Of a DNA stretch of 20,526 nt, positions 1 through 7,325 are shown piece by piece. Position numbers and translations under genes: made by a program. The notes under the pieces were generated by a model. It was not told the origin of the DNA. It ran no database searches and saw nothing but the letters and a program-made list of their open reading frames with translations. Within the stretch, counting starts at the first letter, position 1, and every line of letters begins with the position of its first letter. The stretch is from Actinomycetota bacterium (lineage in GTDB: Bacteria; Actinomycetota; Acidimicrobiia; Acidimicrobiales; AC-25): NCBI GenBank assembly GCA_005888395.1, contig VAXF01000028.1:1-20526 (forward strand), given 5' to 3'.

Positions 1-120
1 GAGTCGAAGGGCCCCAAGATCCGGGGCTTCACGTACAAGAACAAGACCAACAGCGGTCGCCGTTGGGGTCATCGCCAGCACTACACCACGATCGAGATCA
101 CCGGCATCACGAGGGGTTAG
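1..120 (+). CDS. rplU: 50S ribosomal protein L21, C-terminal part (start lies outside the window)
   Basis: Reading frame 1 is open from the first base to TAG at 118-120 and gives the last 39 residues of L21. The segment contains KIRGFTYKNKTNSGRRWGHR followed by QHYTTIEITGI, the conserved basic, rRNA-binding C-terminus of the family. L21 is a structural protein of the large ribosomal subunit. The stop is two bases from the rpmA start, the usual rplU-rpmA coupling. Identification is secure; the N-terminus cannot be assessed. Confidence 0.93.
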   Translation, partial: ESKGPKIRGFTYKNKTNSGRRWGHRQHYTTIEITGITRG

Positions 121-122
121 CA

Positions 123-380
123 ATGTCCAAGACCAAGGGTGGGGGCTCCACCCGCAACGGGCGTGACTCGACCGCCCAGCGCCTCGGCGTCAAGGTGTTC
201 GACGGCGGCGCCGTGCGGGCCGGCACGATCATCGTGCGTCAGCGCGGCACGCGTTTCCACGCCGGCGACAACGTCGGCCGCGGCGGTGACGACACGCTGT
301 TCGCGCTCGCCGACGGCACCGTGAAGTTCGGTCGCCGCCGTGGCCGCAAGCTCGTCGACGTCCGCACCAACGGGGCCTGA
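123..380 (+). CDS. rpmA: 50S ribosomal protein L27
   Basis: This 85-residue protein begins MSKTKGGGSTRNGRDS, the L27 signature whose flexible N-terminus reaches the peptidyl-transferase centre. QRGTRFHAGDNVGRGGDDTL and the basic VKFGRRRGRK follow. Length is normal for the family. The frame is open further upstream, but that stretch lies inside rplU; the ATG at 123, two bases after the rplU stop, gives the canonical N-terminus. No N-terminal cleavage motif of the kind seen in Firmicutes L27 is present. It forms the rplU-rpmA unit that commonly precedes obg. Confidence 0.96.
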   Translation: MSKTKGGGSTRNGRDSTAQRLGVKVFDGGAVRAGTIIVRQRGTRFHAGDNVGRGGDDTLFALADGTVKFGRRRGRKLVDVRTNGA

Positions 381-394
381 CCAGGCCGTTTCCC

Positions 395-419
395 ACGGGG
401 ACGTTCACGGTCCCCCCGT
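395..419 (+). other. Imperfect hairpin between rpmA and obg
   Basis: ACGGGGAC at 395-402 can pair with most of GTCCCCCCGT at 410-419 across a seven-base loop. No run of T follows, so it is not a standard intrinsic terminator. It could attenuate or protect the rpmA mRNA end, or be chance in GC-rich DNA. Confidence 0.3.
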
Positions 420-431
420 ATCCTCTGAGGC
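419..431 (+). promoter_or_regulatory. Candidate leaderless -10 element for obg
   Basis: TATCCT at 419-424 fits TANNNT and ends seven bases before the GTG at 432. Transcription would therefore start at or next to the start codon. GAGG at 427-430 is only one base from the GTG, too close to act as a normal ribosome binding site. I see no good -35 at 17-18 bp spacing. Confidence 0.4.
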
Positions 432-1688
432 GTGGCCGGGTTCGTCGACGAGGCGCAGCTGCACGCGCGTGGGGGAGACGGTGGTGCGGGCGCGGTCTCG
501 TTCCGGCGTGAGGCTCACGTGCCCCGCGGCGGGCCCGACGGCGGCGACGGCGCCAAGGGTGGCGACGTGTGGCTCGTCGCCGATCGCAACGTCGCATCCC
601 TGCTGGCGTTCCGCGACCGTCCCCACCGGCGCGCGGGCGACGGCAGTCACGGGATGGGCAAGGCGCGCCACGGGAAGGCGGGCGGCGACACCCGCGTGAT
701 GGTCCCCGAGGGAACGGTCGTGCGCGATCGCGACGGCGCGGTCCTCGCCGACCTCGTGAGCGCGGGCGACGCGTGGCTCGCGGCCCGCGGCGGCCGGGGC
801 GGCCGCGGCAACGCCAGGTTCCTGTCCAACCGGCTGCGGGCGCCGTCCTTCGCCGAGCAGGGCGAGCGCGGGGAGGAGCGGTGGCTGCGGCTCGAGCTCA
901 AGCTCATGGCCGACGTCGCGCTGGTCGGGTTTCCCAACGCGGGCAAGAGCACGTTCATCTCGCGCGTCTCGGCGGCCAAGCCGAAGATCGCCGACTACCC
1001 GTTCACGACGCTCGAGCCCCATCTCGGCGTGGTCCGGCGGCATGGCCCGCCCGTGGAGGCGGGCCGGGGGCATGGCTACGAGCTCGTCGTGGCCGACATT
1101 CCCGGACTCATCGAGGGGGCGAGCGAGGGCAAAGGCCTCGGTCACCGGTTCCTCCGGCATATCGAGCGGTCGCGCGTGCTGCTCGTACTCCTCGACCTCA
1201 CCGAGCCCGACGGCCGCTCGCCCGATGAACAGCAGCGCGTGCTCCTCGACGAGCTGGGCCGCTACCGGCCGGACCTCCTCGAGCGCCCGCGGGTCGTGGC
1301 CGGCTCCAAGGCCGACGTGGGCTCGGCGCCGTGGGAGGGGCTGCGACTCTCCGCCGTGACCGGTGAGGGCGTCGACGAGGTCCTCGGCCGGCTCGCGGTC
1401 CTCGTCGAGCGGGCGCGCGCGGAGCTTCCTGCCGACGAGGGGTTCGTGGTGCTCAGGCCGCAGGAGGAGGGAGTCCGTGTCGAGCGCGAGGGCGACCACG
1501 TGTTCCGCGTCATCGGGCGGCCGGCCGAGCGGGCCGTGGGCGTCACCGACCTCACCAACGCGCAGGCGCTCGCCTATGTACACCAGCGGCTGCGTCGGCT
1601 CGGTGTCGACCGAGCCCTCGCTCGCGCGGGTGCACGCGAGGGCGACCTCGTTCACGTCGGCGGTCTCACGTTCGAGTACCAACTGTGA
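432..1688 (+). CDS. obg: GTPase Obg/CgtA, ribosome assembly factor
   Basis: Obg is an essential GTPase that binds the large ribosomal subunit precursor and links assembly to stress signalling. The 418 residues show the three expected domains. A glycine-rich Obg fold spans about 1-158 (HARGGDGGAGAVSFRREAHV at 11-30, then GGPDGGDGAKGGDVWLVAD). The G domain has the P-loop GFPNAGKST at 166-174, DYPFTTLEP at 188-196, DIPG at 222-225 and SAVTG at 307-311. A C-terminal OCT-type domain covers about 335-418. The G4 position reads SKAD (292-295) rather than the usual NKxD. GTG at 432 gives the correct MAGFVDEA N-terminus. The stop overlaps the proB start (GTGA, 1685-1688), so the two are translationally coupled. 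Confidence 0.96.
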   Translation: MAGFVDEAQLHARGGDGGAGAVSFRREAHVPRGGPDGGDGAKGGDVWLVADRNVASLLAFRDRPHRRAGDGSHGMGKARHGKAGGDTRVMVPEGTVVRDRDGAVLADLVSAGDAWLAARGGRGGRGNARFLSNRLRAPSFAEQGERGEERWLRLELKLMADVALVGFPNAGKSTFISRVSAAKPKIADYPFTTLEPHLGVVRRHGPPVEAGRGHGYELVVADIPGLIEGASEGKGLGHRFLRHIERSRVLLVLLDLTEPDGRSPDEQQRVLLDELGRYRPDLLERPRVVAGSKADVGSAPWEGLRLSAVTGEGVDEVLGRLAVLVERARAELPADEGFVVLRPQEEGVRVEREGDHVFRVIGRPAERAVGVTDLTNAQALAYVHQRLRRLGVDRALARAGAREGDLVHVGGLTFEYQL

Positions 1689-2776
1689 TTGTCGTCGCGA
1701 AGATCGGGACGTCGTCGATCACCGACGACCGTGGCGAGCTGTCACCGCGAGCAGTTGCGAAGCTCTGCGCGGAGGTCGCAGAGCTGCGGGGTGATGGCCA
1801 CCATGTCGTGATCGTGTCCTCGGGCGCGATCGCCGCGGGTGTGCCGGCCGTCGGGCTCGGTCACGAGTGGCCGGGCGACACCGCCACCCTGCAGGCGGTG
1901 GCGGCGGTCGGTCAGAGCCGGCTCATGCGCGCCTACGACGACGCGCTGGCGGAGCACCGGCTCGTGGCGGGACAGGTGCTGCTCGCTCCCCTCGACTTCG
2001 TTCACCGCCGGCAATATCTGCACGCGCGGGCGACACTGCGGCGGCTCTTCGAGCTCGGCATCGTGCCTGTGGTCAACGAGAACGACGCGGTGGCCGACGA
2101 CGAGATCCGGTTTGGCGACAACGACCGGCTCGCCGCCCTCGTCGCCCACCTCGTGGGCGCCGACCTGCTCGTTCTGCTCACCGACACGCCCGGTATGCTC
2201 ACCGCCGACCCCAGGCTCAGCAGCGACGCCTCCCTGATCGAGGAGATCCTCGAGGTGGACCATGAGCTCGAGCGCCTCGCCGGCGGACGGGGAACCTCGC
2301 GCGGGAGTGGTGGCATGGCCTCGAAGCTGGCGGCGGTCAAGATCGCGGCCTGGTCGGGCGTGCGGGCGGTGATCGCCGCGGCCGACCGCCCCGGTGTGCT
2401 CGTCGACGCGATCGCCGGTGACCCGAGCGTTGGCACGGTCGTGCGTGAGCACGAGCGTCGCCTTCCGGCCCGCAAGCTCTGGATCGCGTTCGCGGTGGGC
2501 GCGGCCGGAACCGTGGTCGTCGACGACGGCGCCCGGCGGGCCCTGACCGAGAGAGGCGCGTCGCTCCTCGCCGCCGGCGTCCGCGACGTGCACGGCAGCT
2601 TCGACGCCGACGACGCGGTCGAGATCGCCGACGCATCGGGAAAGGTGTTCGCCAAGGGTCTCGTGCGCTGCGGCGCGGCCGTCATCCGCCAGTCCGCCGG
2701 CCGCCGCACGTCGGACCTGCCCGACGGCTCGCCCACCGAAGTCGTCCATCGCGACGACCTCGTCGTCTTGGTATGA
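1685..2776 (+). CDS. proB: Glutamate 5-kinase with PUA domain
   Basis: ProB phosphorylates glutamate to gamma-glutamyl phosphate, the first and feedback-controlled step of proline synthesis, in the cytoplasm. The 363 residues match the two-domain long form. An amino-acid kinase domain covers about 1-250, with VVAKIGTSSITDD at the start, IVSSGAIAAG, VVNENDAVADDEIRFGDND and GSGGMASKLAAVKIA. A C-terminal PUA-like domain follows from about 265. The GTG start overlaps the obg stop by four bases, and its own TGA overlaps the next ATG (ATGA, 2773-2776). Its partner proA lies 0.9 kb downstream rather than adjacent. Confidence 0.95.
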   Translation: MIVVAKIGTSSITDDRGELSPRAVAKLCAEVAELRGDGHHVVIVSSGAIAAGVPAVGLGHEWPGDTATLQAVAAVGQSRLMRAYDDALAEHRLVAGQVLLAPLDFVHRRQYLHARATLRRLFELGIVPVVNENDAVADDEIRFGDNDRLAALVAHLVGADLLVLLTDTPGMLTADPRLSSDASLIEEILEVDHELERLAGGRGTSRGSGGMASKLAAVKIAAWSGVRAVIAAADRPGVLVDAIAGDPSVGTVVREHERRLPARKLWIAFAVGAAGTVVVDDGARRALTERGASLLAAGVRDVHGSFDADDAVEIADASGKVFAKGLVRCGAAVIRQSAGRRTSDLPDGSPTEVVHRDDLVVLV

Positions 2777-3366
2777 AGCGGCTGTTCTTCCTGGTCGCCG
2801 CGCTGGCGCTCGCGGCGACGGCGACCGGCTGCGGTGAGCTGACCGGAATCGACCGCACCGAGAGCGCCTTGCGTGACGCCGGGTTCACCGGCGTCACCGT
2901 CACCGTCAGTAGCGCTCACGGCTTCGACACTGTGATGGCCAAGGTGTCGGTCGACGCCCCACCGGGCGCGCTCGCGTCCGTCGTCGACAGGGTGGTGGGT
3001 ATCGTGTGGCGCACGATCGACCTCCGCTTCGACGAGGTGATCGTCGTCGCGCGTGTTCCCGCTCGTCACGTCAAGACGATCCAGCCGTTGCGGCGGGACG
3101 CGCTTGAGCGGCTCTTCGGCCCCCGGCCGGCGCGCCTCGACCGCAAATCGATCGGCCAGCAGCTCGCCCATACCGGGCGCACGCTGCTCGTGGAGCTGAC
3201 GATCGCCGGAGCAGCGGGGCTCGTCGCGTTCGCGATCGTGATCGTGCTGCTCGTGCGGGCGATCGGCTCCGGGACGCGGGCGGCTCAGTCGCCGGTCGCG
3301 GGTCAGTCCCCGGCGGCGGAGCACTCGGCGCAGCCGCACCAGGCTCGGAGCCGGTCCCAGGAGTAG
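2773..3366 (+). CDS. Putative lipoprotein with C-terminal transmembrane helix, unknown function
   Basis: I do not recognise a family for this 197-residue protein. The N-terminus MKRLFFLVAALALAATATGC is a lipoprotein signal with Cys20 as the probable lipidation site. Residues 25-130 look like a mixed alpha/beta extracytoplasmic domain with alternating hydrophobic strands (GVTVTVSSAHGFDTVMAKVS). A strong hydrophobic helix follows at about 138-161, then a polar Ala/Ser/Gln-rich tail. A lipid anchor plus a membrane helix is unusual and suggests both ends are held at the membrane. The ATGA overlap with proB indicates coupled translation. The last 64 bases overlap the 3' end of the opposing DUF971 gene, so the tail (from about residue 177) may be little constrained. 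Confidence 0.75.
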   Translation: MKRLFFLVAALALAATATGCGELTGIDRTESALRDAGFTGVTVTVSSAHGFDTVMAKVSVDAPPGALASVVDRVVGIVWRTIDLRFDEVIVVARVPARHVKTIQPLRRDALERLFGPRPARLDRKSIGQQLAHTGRTLLVELTIAGAAGLVAFAIVIVLLVRAIGSGTRAAQSPVAGQSPAAEHSAQPHQARSRSQE

Positions 3367-3632
3367 ATGCCCGTCGAGTGGCCGTCGTTCCACACGAAGC
3401 TGAGGCCCCAGGCGCCCGTCAGCTTGGCGCTTTCGATCCGCAACGACTCCGGAGCCCCTGGTCGGGGCCACACCGGCTCGTCCCGCTCCCGCAGGCCCCG
3501 GCATTCAGCGCACGGGCAGCGCGTGCGGAGCTCCTCGAGCGCGAAGCGGCTCACGTGGCCGTCGTCGAACGTCACGGTGACGCCGTGCTCGCGGTCGACG
3601 TCGACGTCGGTGGCGGTCGTCGACGGCTCCAT
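3303..3632 (-). CDS. DUF971 (GBBH-like N-terminal domain) protein
   Basis: This 109-residue protein matches the small DUF971 family, related to the N-terminal domain of gamma-butyrobetaine hydroxylase. Visible features are VTVTFDDGHVSRFALEELR near the start, RTRCPCAECRG in the middle, ESAKLTGAWGLSFVWNDGHS and YSWDRLRAWCGCAEC at the end. The two CxCxxC clusters could bind metal; in this family a role near iron-sulfur proteins has been suggested, but the function is unsettled. ATG at 3632 has TAGCCT six bases upstream and no ribosome binding site, so it may be leaderless. It runs against its neighbours, diverges from proA and overlaps the upstream lipoprotein gene tail-to-tail by 64 bp. Confidence 0.88.
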   Translation of the reverse strand: MEPSTTATDVDVDREHGVTVTFDDGHVSRFALEELRTRCPCAECRGLRERDEPVWPRPGAPESLRIESAKLTGAWGLSFVWNDGHSTGIYSWDRLRAWCGCAECSAAGD

Positions 3633-3644
3633 GGAGCGAGGCTA
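3633..3644 (-). promoter_or_regulatory. Candidate leaderless -10 element for the DUF971 gene
   Basis: On the minus strand TAGCCT (3644 to 3639) is followed by six bases and then the ATG at 3632. This TANNNT-6-start geometry is typical of leaderless actinobacterial mRNAs. No -35 is evident. Confidence 0.45.
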
Positions 3645-3684
3645 CGGCCTCCAAATCGATTCTCTGGCCGGCGAAGGCGACAAG

Positions 3685-3696
3685 TAACCTGCGCTG
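3685..3696 (+). promoter_or_regulatory. Candidate leaderless -10 element for proA
   Basis: TAACCT at 3685-3690 is followed by six bases and the GTG at 3697, with no Shine-Dalgarno sequence. It would give proA, and the two genes after it, a transcript independent of obg-proB. The 40 bp between this element and the divergent DUF971 -10 leaves little room for two independent -35 regions. Confidence 0.45.
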
Positions 3697-4944
3697 GTGG
3701 CACCTGCGGAAATGCGCGAGCTCGGTCGGCGCGCCAAGGCGGCTTCACGAGTGCTCGCGCTGGCCTCGACGGCCGATAAGGACGCCGCCCTGCACGCCGC
3801 CGCCGACCTGCTCGTCGGCCGCGCCGCCGACATCCTCGCTGCCAACGCGATCGACGTCAGCCGGTCCGAGAGCGAAGGCGCCCCCACGACGGTCGTCGAC
3901 CGCCTTCGCCTCACGACCGCGCGCGTCGATGCGATGGCCGCCGGGCTGCGCAAGGTGGCTGCGCTCGCCGATCCCGTCGGTGAGGTGGTGGAGGGCTGGA
4001 CGCGTCCCAACGGGCTCCTGATCGAGAAGGTGAGAGTGCCCCTCGGCGTGGTGGCGATCATCTACGAGAACCGGCCCAACGTCACGAGTGACGCGTTCGG
4101 TCTGTGCCTCAAGTCGGGCAACGCCGCCTTTCTGCGCGGGTCGTCGGGTGCCATCTCGTCGAACGTGGCCATCGCCGCGGTCCTGCGCGAGGGCCTGGCG
4201 AAGGCGGGCCTCCCCGAGGACGCGCTCGTGCTCGTGGAGGACACCAGCCGAGAGGCCGCCGTGGAGTTCATGCGCCAGCGCGACTTCGTCGACTGCCTCA
4301 TCCCGCGCGGCGGCCGGTCGCTCGTCGCCAGCGTCCTCGAGCACGCGACCGTGCCCTATGTCATCGACGGCGATGGCAACTGCCACGTGTACGTCGACGC
4401 CGCCGCCGACCTCGACCAGGCCCTCGACATCGTGGTCAACGCCAAGACCCAGCGGCCGTCCGTCTGCAACGCAGCCGAGTCGCTCGTGGTGCACGAGGCG
4501 GTCGCCGAGCGCTTCCTGCCGCCGGCGGCGCGCGCCCTCGAGGGCGTTGAGCTCGTGGGCGACGAGCGCACGCGCCAGATCGTGCCGGCCGTCGGCCCTG
4601 CCTCCGACGACGACTTCGGACGCGAGTTCCTCGACCTGAAACTGTCGATCGCGGTGGTGCCGTCGCTCGACGCCGCCATCGCTCACGTCAACCGCTACGG
4701 CTCGGGCCACACCGAGGCGATCTGCACGCGCGACCTGGCCGCGGCGCGGCGCTTCTGCCGGGAGATCGACGCCGCGGTCGTGACGGTGAACGCCTCGACC
4801 CGGTTCACCGACGGCGAGGAGTTCGGCTTCGGCGCCGAGATCGGGATCAGCACGCAGAAGCTCCACGCCCGCGGCCCGATGGGCCTGCGCGAGCTCACCA
4901 CCGTCAAGTACCTCGTGCAGGGCGAGGGGCAGGTCCGCACCTAG
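3697..4944 (+). CDS. proA: Glutamate-5-semialdehyde dehydrogenase (gamma-glutamyl phosphate reductase)
   Basis: ProA reduces gamma-glutamyl phosphate with NADPH to glutamate semialdehyde, the second step of proline synthesis, and belongs to the aldehyde dehydrogenase superfamily. The 415 residues are of normal length. Clear family blocks are RVPLGVVAIIYENRPNVTSD, CLKSGNAAFLRGSSGA, ERFLPPAARALEGVELVGDE and FGFGAEIGISTQKLHARGPM. The catalytic cysteine is in QRPSVCNAAESLVVHE. GTG at 3697 is preferred because a -10-like element sits six bases upstream; an ATG five codons in is possible. The TAG shares its last base with the GTG of the following ATPase gene, so the next two genes probably share its transcript. 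Confidence 0.95.
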   Translation: MAPAEMRELGRRAKAASRVLALASTADKDAALHAAADLLVGRAADILAANAIDVSRSESEGAPTTVVDRLRLTTARVDAMAAGLRKVAALADPVGEVVEGWTRPNGLLIEKVRVPLGVVAIIYENRPNVTSDAFGLCLKSGNAAFLRGSSGAISSNVAIAAVLREGLAKAGLPEDALVLVEDTSREAAVEFMRQRDFVDCLIPRGGRSLVASVLEHATVPYVIDGDGNCHVYVDAAADLDQALDIVVNAKTQRPSVCNAAESLVVHEAVAERFLPPAARALEGVELVGDERTRQIVPAVGPASDDDFGREFLDLKLSIAVVPSLDAAIAHVNRYGSGHTEAICTRDLAAARRFCREIDAAVVTVNASTRFTDGEEFGFGAEIGISTQKLHARGPMGLRELTTVKYLVQGEGQVRT

Positions 4945-5813
4945 TGGCGACAGCGCCTCGTTTCGAGTCGGTCCCCGCCGTGCGCGAGGGCCTGCGCTCC
5001 GTCGACTACCTCGCCGACGAGGGCATCGCGGGCGTCGTCTACCTCGCCGACCGGCTGCAGAAGCCTGTGCTGGTCGAGGGGCCCGCGGGCACGGGCAAGA
5101 CCGAGCTGGCCAAGTCGGTCTCCCGCATGACCGGCGGCCGTCTGATCCGCCTGCAGTGTTACGAGGGTCTCGACGAGTCGAAGGCGCTGTACGAGTGGAA
5201 CTACAAGAAGCAGCTCCTGCGCATCCAGGCCGAGCGCCAGACGGACGCCACGTGGAGCGAGATCGAGGAGGACATCTTCTCCGAGGAGTTCCTGCTGACC
5301 CGGCCGCTGCTCGAGGCGATCCGCGCCGACGAGCCCGTGGTGCTCCTGGTCGACGAGGTCGACCGCGTCGAGGTCGAGACCGAGGCGCTGCTCCTCGAGG
5401 TGCTCTCCGACTACCAGGTGTCGGTGCCCGAGCTCGGCACGGTGGCGGCCAGTCAGATCCCGCTCGTCTTCCTCACCTCGAACAACACGCGCGAGCTCTC
5501 CGAGGCGCTCAAGCGCCGCTGCCTCTACCTCCACATCGACTACCCCGACCTCGAGCGAGAGAAGGAGATCGTCACCACCCGCGTGCCCGGCATCTCCGAG
5601 CACCTGGCGGATCAGATCTCGCGGATCGTGCGCTCCATCCGCCAGCTCGAGCTCAAGAAGCCGCCTTCGGTGTCGGAGACGCTCGACTGGGCCCGCACGC
5701 TGGTGCTCCTCGGGATCGAGACGGTCGACGTCGATCAGGCCAAGGACACGCTGCACATCCTGCTCAAGTACCAGAGCGACATCGCCAAGGCCGCCAAAGA
5801 GCTCACGGTCTAG
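4944..5813 (+). CDS. MoxR-family AAA+ ATPase (CoxD-like)
   Basis: This 289-residue single-domain AAA+ protein has Walker A GPAGTGKT at 46-53, Walker B VVLLVDEVD at 132-140, a sensor-1 Asn in FLTSNNTRELSEALKRRC (175-193) and the downstream arginine pair. The insert with EEDIFSEEFLLTRPLLEAIR fits the MoxR/CoxD group. Such ATPases act with VWA-domain partners as chaperones that insert or activate metal cofactors or remodel complexes; CoxD/CoxE of CO dehydrogenase is the best-known pair. The GTG start overlaps the proA stop by one base. The VWA partner begins 14 bases after the stop. No CO dehydrogenase or other obvious client lies next to it. Confidence 0.9.
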   Translation: MATAPRFESVPAVREGLRSVDYLADEGIAGVVYLADRLQKPVLVEGPAGTGKTELAKSVSRMTGGRLIRLQCYEGLDESKALYEWNYKKQLLRIQAERQTDATWSEIEEDIFSEEFLLTRPLLEAIRADEPVVLLVDEVDRVEVETEALLLEVLSDYQVSVPELGTVAASQIPLVFLTSNNTRELSEALKRRCLYLHIDYPDLEREKEIVTTRVPGISEHLADQISRIVRSIRQLELKKPPSVSETLDWARTLVLLGIETVDVDQAKDTLHILLKYQSDIAKAAKELTV

Positions 5814-5827
5814 CGGGGCCCGATCGC

Positions 5828-7255
5828 ATGCTCGACGTGCTCGCGGGGTTCATCCAGGAGCTGCGCGCCGCGGGCCTGCCTGTGTCGCTCACCGAGAACC
5901 TCGACGCGATGGAGGCGGTGAAGCACATCCCGCTCGAGGATCGCGAGGCCTTCAAGTACGCGCTCGGCGCCACGCTCGTGAAGAGCCACGCCCACTGGCG
6001 GGCGTTCGAGACCGTCTTCGAGGTCTACTTCTCGCTTCGGGCCGGAGAGGGCTCGTTCGACGCCGAGGGCGATGGCGACGGGCAGATCCCGCCCGACGGC
6101 GAGCGAGCCGAGGGCGCGCCCCAGGCGGGGGCCGGCGGGGCGATGGAGGCGCTCACGCCGGAGCAGCTGGCCGAGATGCTGTTCCAGGCGCTGATGCGGG
6201 GGGACGAGGCGATGATGCGGGCAATCGCTCGCAACGCTGTCACCCGCTTCGCCGGGATGGAGCCGGGGCGACCCGTGGGTGGCACCTACTACCTCTACCG
6301 CACGCTGCGAAACCTCGAGCTCGACGCCGTGCTCGAGCGTCTGATGGACGCCGCTCGCCAGGAAGCCGGCGAGCTGACGTCGCTCGAGGAGCGTCTGGAG
6401 CGCGACGAGTTCCAGGAGCGCATCGAGCGCCTGCGCAAGGAGATCGAGGCCGAGATCCGGCGCCGCTTGGTGGCCGACCGGGGCGCCGAGGCGATGGCGC
6501 GCACGCTGCGCAAGCCGCTGCCGGAGGACGTCGACTTCATGCACGCCAGCCGCGACGAGATGGCGGCGCTGCGGCGGGCTATCCACCCGCTCACGCGCAA
6601 GCTCGCGGTCCGGCTGGCGCGCAAGCGCCGCCACGGCCGCCGCGGGCCCCTCGACTTCCGCAACACCATGCGACACTCGCTCTCGTACGGGGGTGTCCCG
6701 GCCGAGCCCAAGTTCCGTCACCCGCGCCCGTCGAAGCCCGAGATCATGGTGGTGGCCGACATCTCGGGCTCGGTGGCCGCCTTCGCCCGGTTCACCCTGC
6801 AGTTCGTCCACGCCATCAGCAGCCAGTTCTCACGCGTCCGCTCCTTCGTGTTCATCGACGGCATCGACGAGGTCACGCGCTTCTTCGAGGGCGTCGAGGA
6901 CGTGGGGGAGGCGGTGCACCGCGTGAATACCGAGGCCGACGTGATCTGGGTCGACGGGCACTCCGACTACGGGCACGCCTTCGAGACGTTCCGCGAGCGG
7001 TGGGTCAAGGAGGTGACGCCGAAGACCTCGCTGATCCTCCTCGGTGACGCCCGCAACAACTACCACGCCTCGCAGTCGTGGGTGCTCGGCGACCTGCGGA
7101 AACAGGCCCGGCACGTGTACTGGCTCAACCCGGAGCCCCGTTCCTACTGGGACACCGGCGACTCCATCGTCTCCGAGTACGGGATCCACTGCGACGGGGT
7201 GTTCGAATGCCGCAATCTGCGCCAGCTCGAGCGCTTCGTGGAGGCCCTCGCCTGA
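5828..7255 (+). CDS. VWA domain-containing protein, CoxE-like
   Basis: The ATG at 5828 gives a 475-residue protein starting MLDVLAGFIQELRAAGLPVS, the expected start for CoxE-like proteins. The frame is open further upstream but only inside the ATPase gene. Residues 1-70 form a helical domain, 75-108 an acidic Gly-rich linker and 110-260 a long charged helical, probably coiled-coil region. The VWA domain runs from about 304 to 475. Its MIDAS motif is DISGS at 311-315, with further candidate metal ligands in HSDYG (378-382) and LLGDARNNY (404-412), so metal binding looks intact. Family knowledge says MoxR-VWA pairs work together on a client complex, which is not identifiable here. It probably ends the transcript starting at proA. 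Confidence 0.9.
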   Translation: MLDVLAGFIQELRAAGLPVSLTENLDAMEAVKHIPLEDREAFKYALGATLVKSHAHWRAFETVFEVYFSLRAGEGSFDAEGDGDGQIPPDGERAEGAPQAGAGGAMEALTPEQLAEMLFQALMRGDEAMMRAIARNAVTRFAGMEPGRPVGGTYYLYRTLRNLELDAVLERLMDAARQEAGELTSLEERLERDEFQERIERLRKEIEAEIRRRLVADRGAEAMARTLRKPLPEDVDFMHASRDEMAALRRAIHPLTRKLAVRLARKRRHGRRGPLDFRNTMRHSLSYGGVPAEPKFRHPRPSKPEIMVVADISGSVAAFARFTLQFVHAISSQFSRVRSFVFIDGIDEVTRFFEGVEDVGEAVHRVNTEADVIWVDGHSDYGHAFETFRERWVKEVTPKTSLILLGDARNNYHASQSWVLGDLRKQARHVYWLNPEPRSYWDTGDSIVSEYGIHCDGVFECRNLRQLERFVEALA

Positions 7256-7262
7256 GGGGTAC

Positions 7263-7291
7263 GTGACAACGCCGTCCGGGTCGTCTACAAA
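7263..7291 (+). promoter_or_regulatory. Candidate promoter of the copper-protein cassette
   Basis: GTGACA at 7263-7268 (five of six matches to TTGACA) is separated by exactly 17 bp from TACAAA at 7286-7291 (four of six to TATAAT). Transcription would start near 7298, leaving about 28 nt of leader that contains GAGGGGG five bases before the GTG at 7326. The element lies in the only gap (70 bp) between the VWA gene and the cupredoxin gene. Confidence 0.5.
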
Positions 7292-7325
7292 GGGCGGTTC
7301 CGGAGATCGAGACGAGGGGGACAAA

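Noticed and set aside
395..419. Intrinsic terminator after rpmA
   Set aside because: There is a possible stem but no T-run, and the arms match imperfectly. Kept only as a low-confidence hairpin.
405..1682. Long open frame on the minus strand opposite obg
   Set aside because: It mirrors the codon structure of obg; the product is His/Arg/Glu-rich with no family resemblance. The same holds for the long minus-strand frames opposite proB, the VWA gene and the oxidase.
5156..5827. Upstream extension of the VWA reading frame to 5156
   Set aside because: It lies wholly within the MoxR ATPase gene in another frame and gives Arg/Pro-rich nonsense. ATG 5828 gives the family-typical N-terminus.
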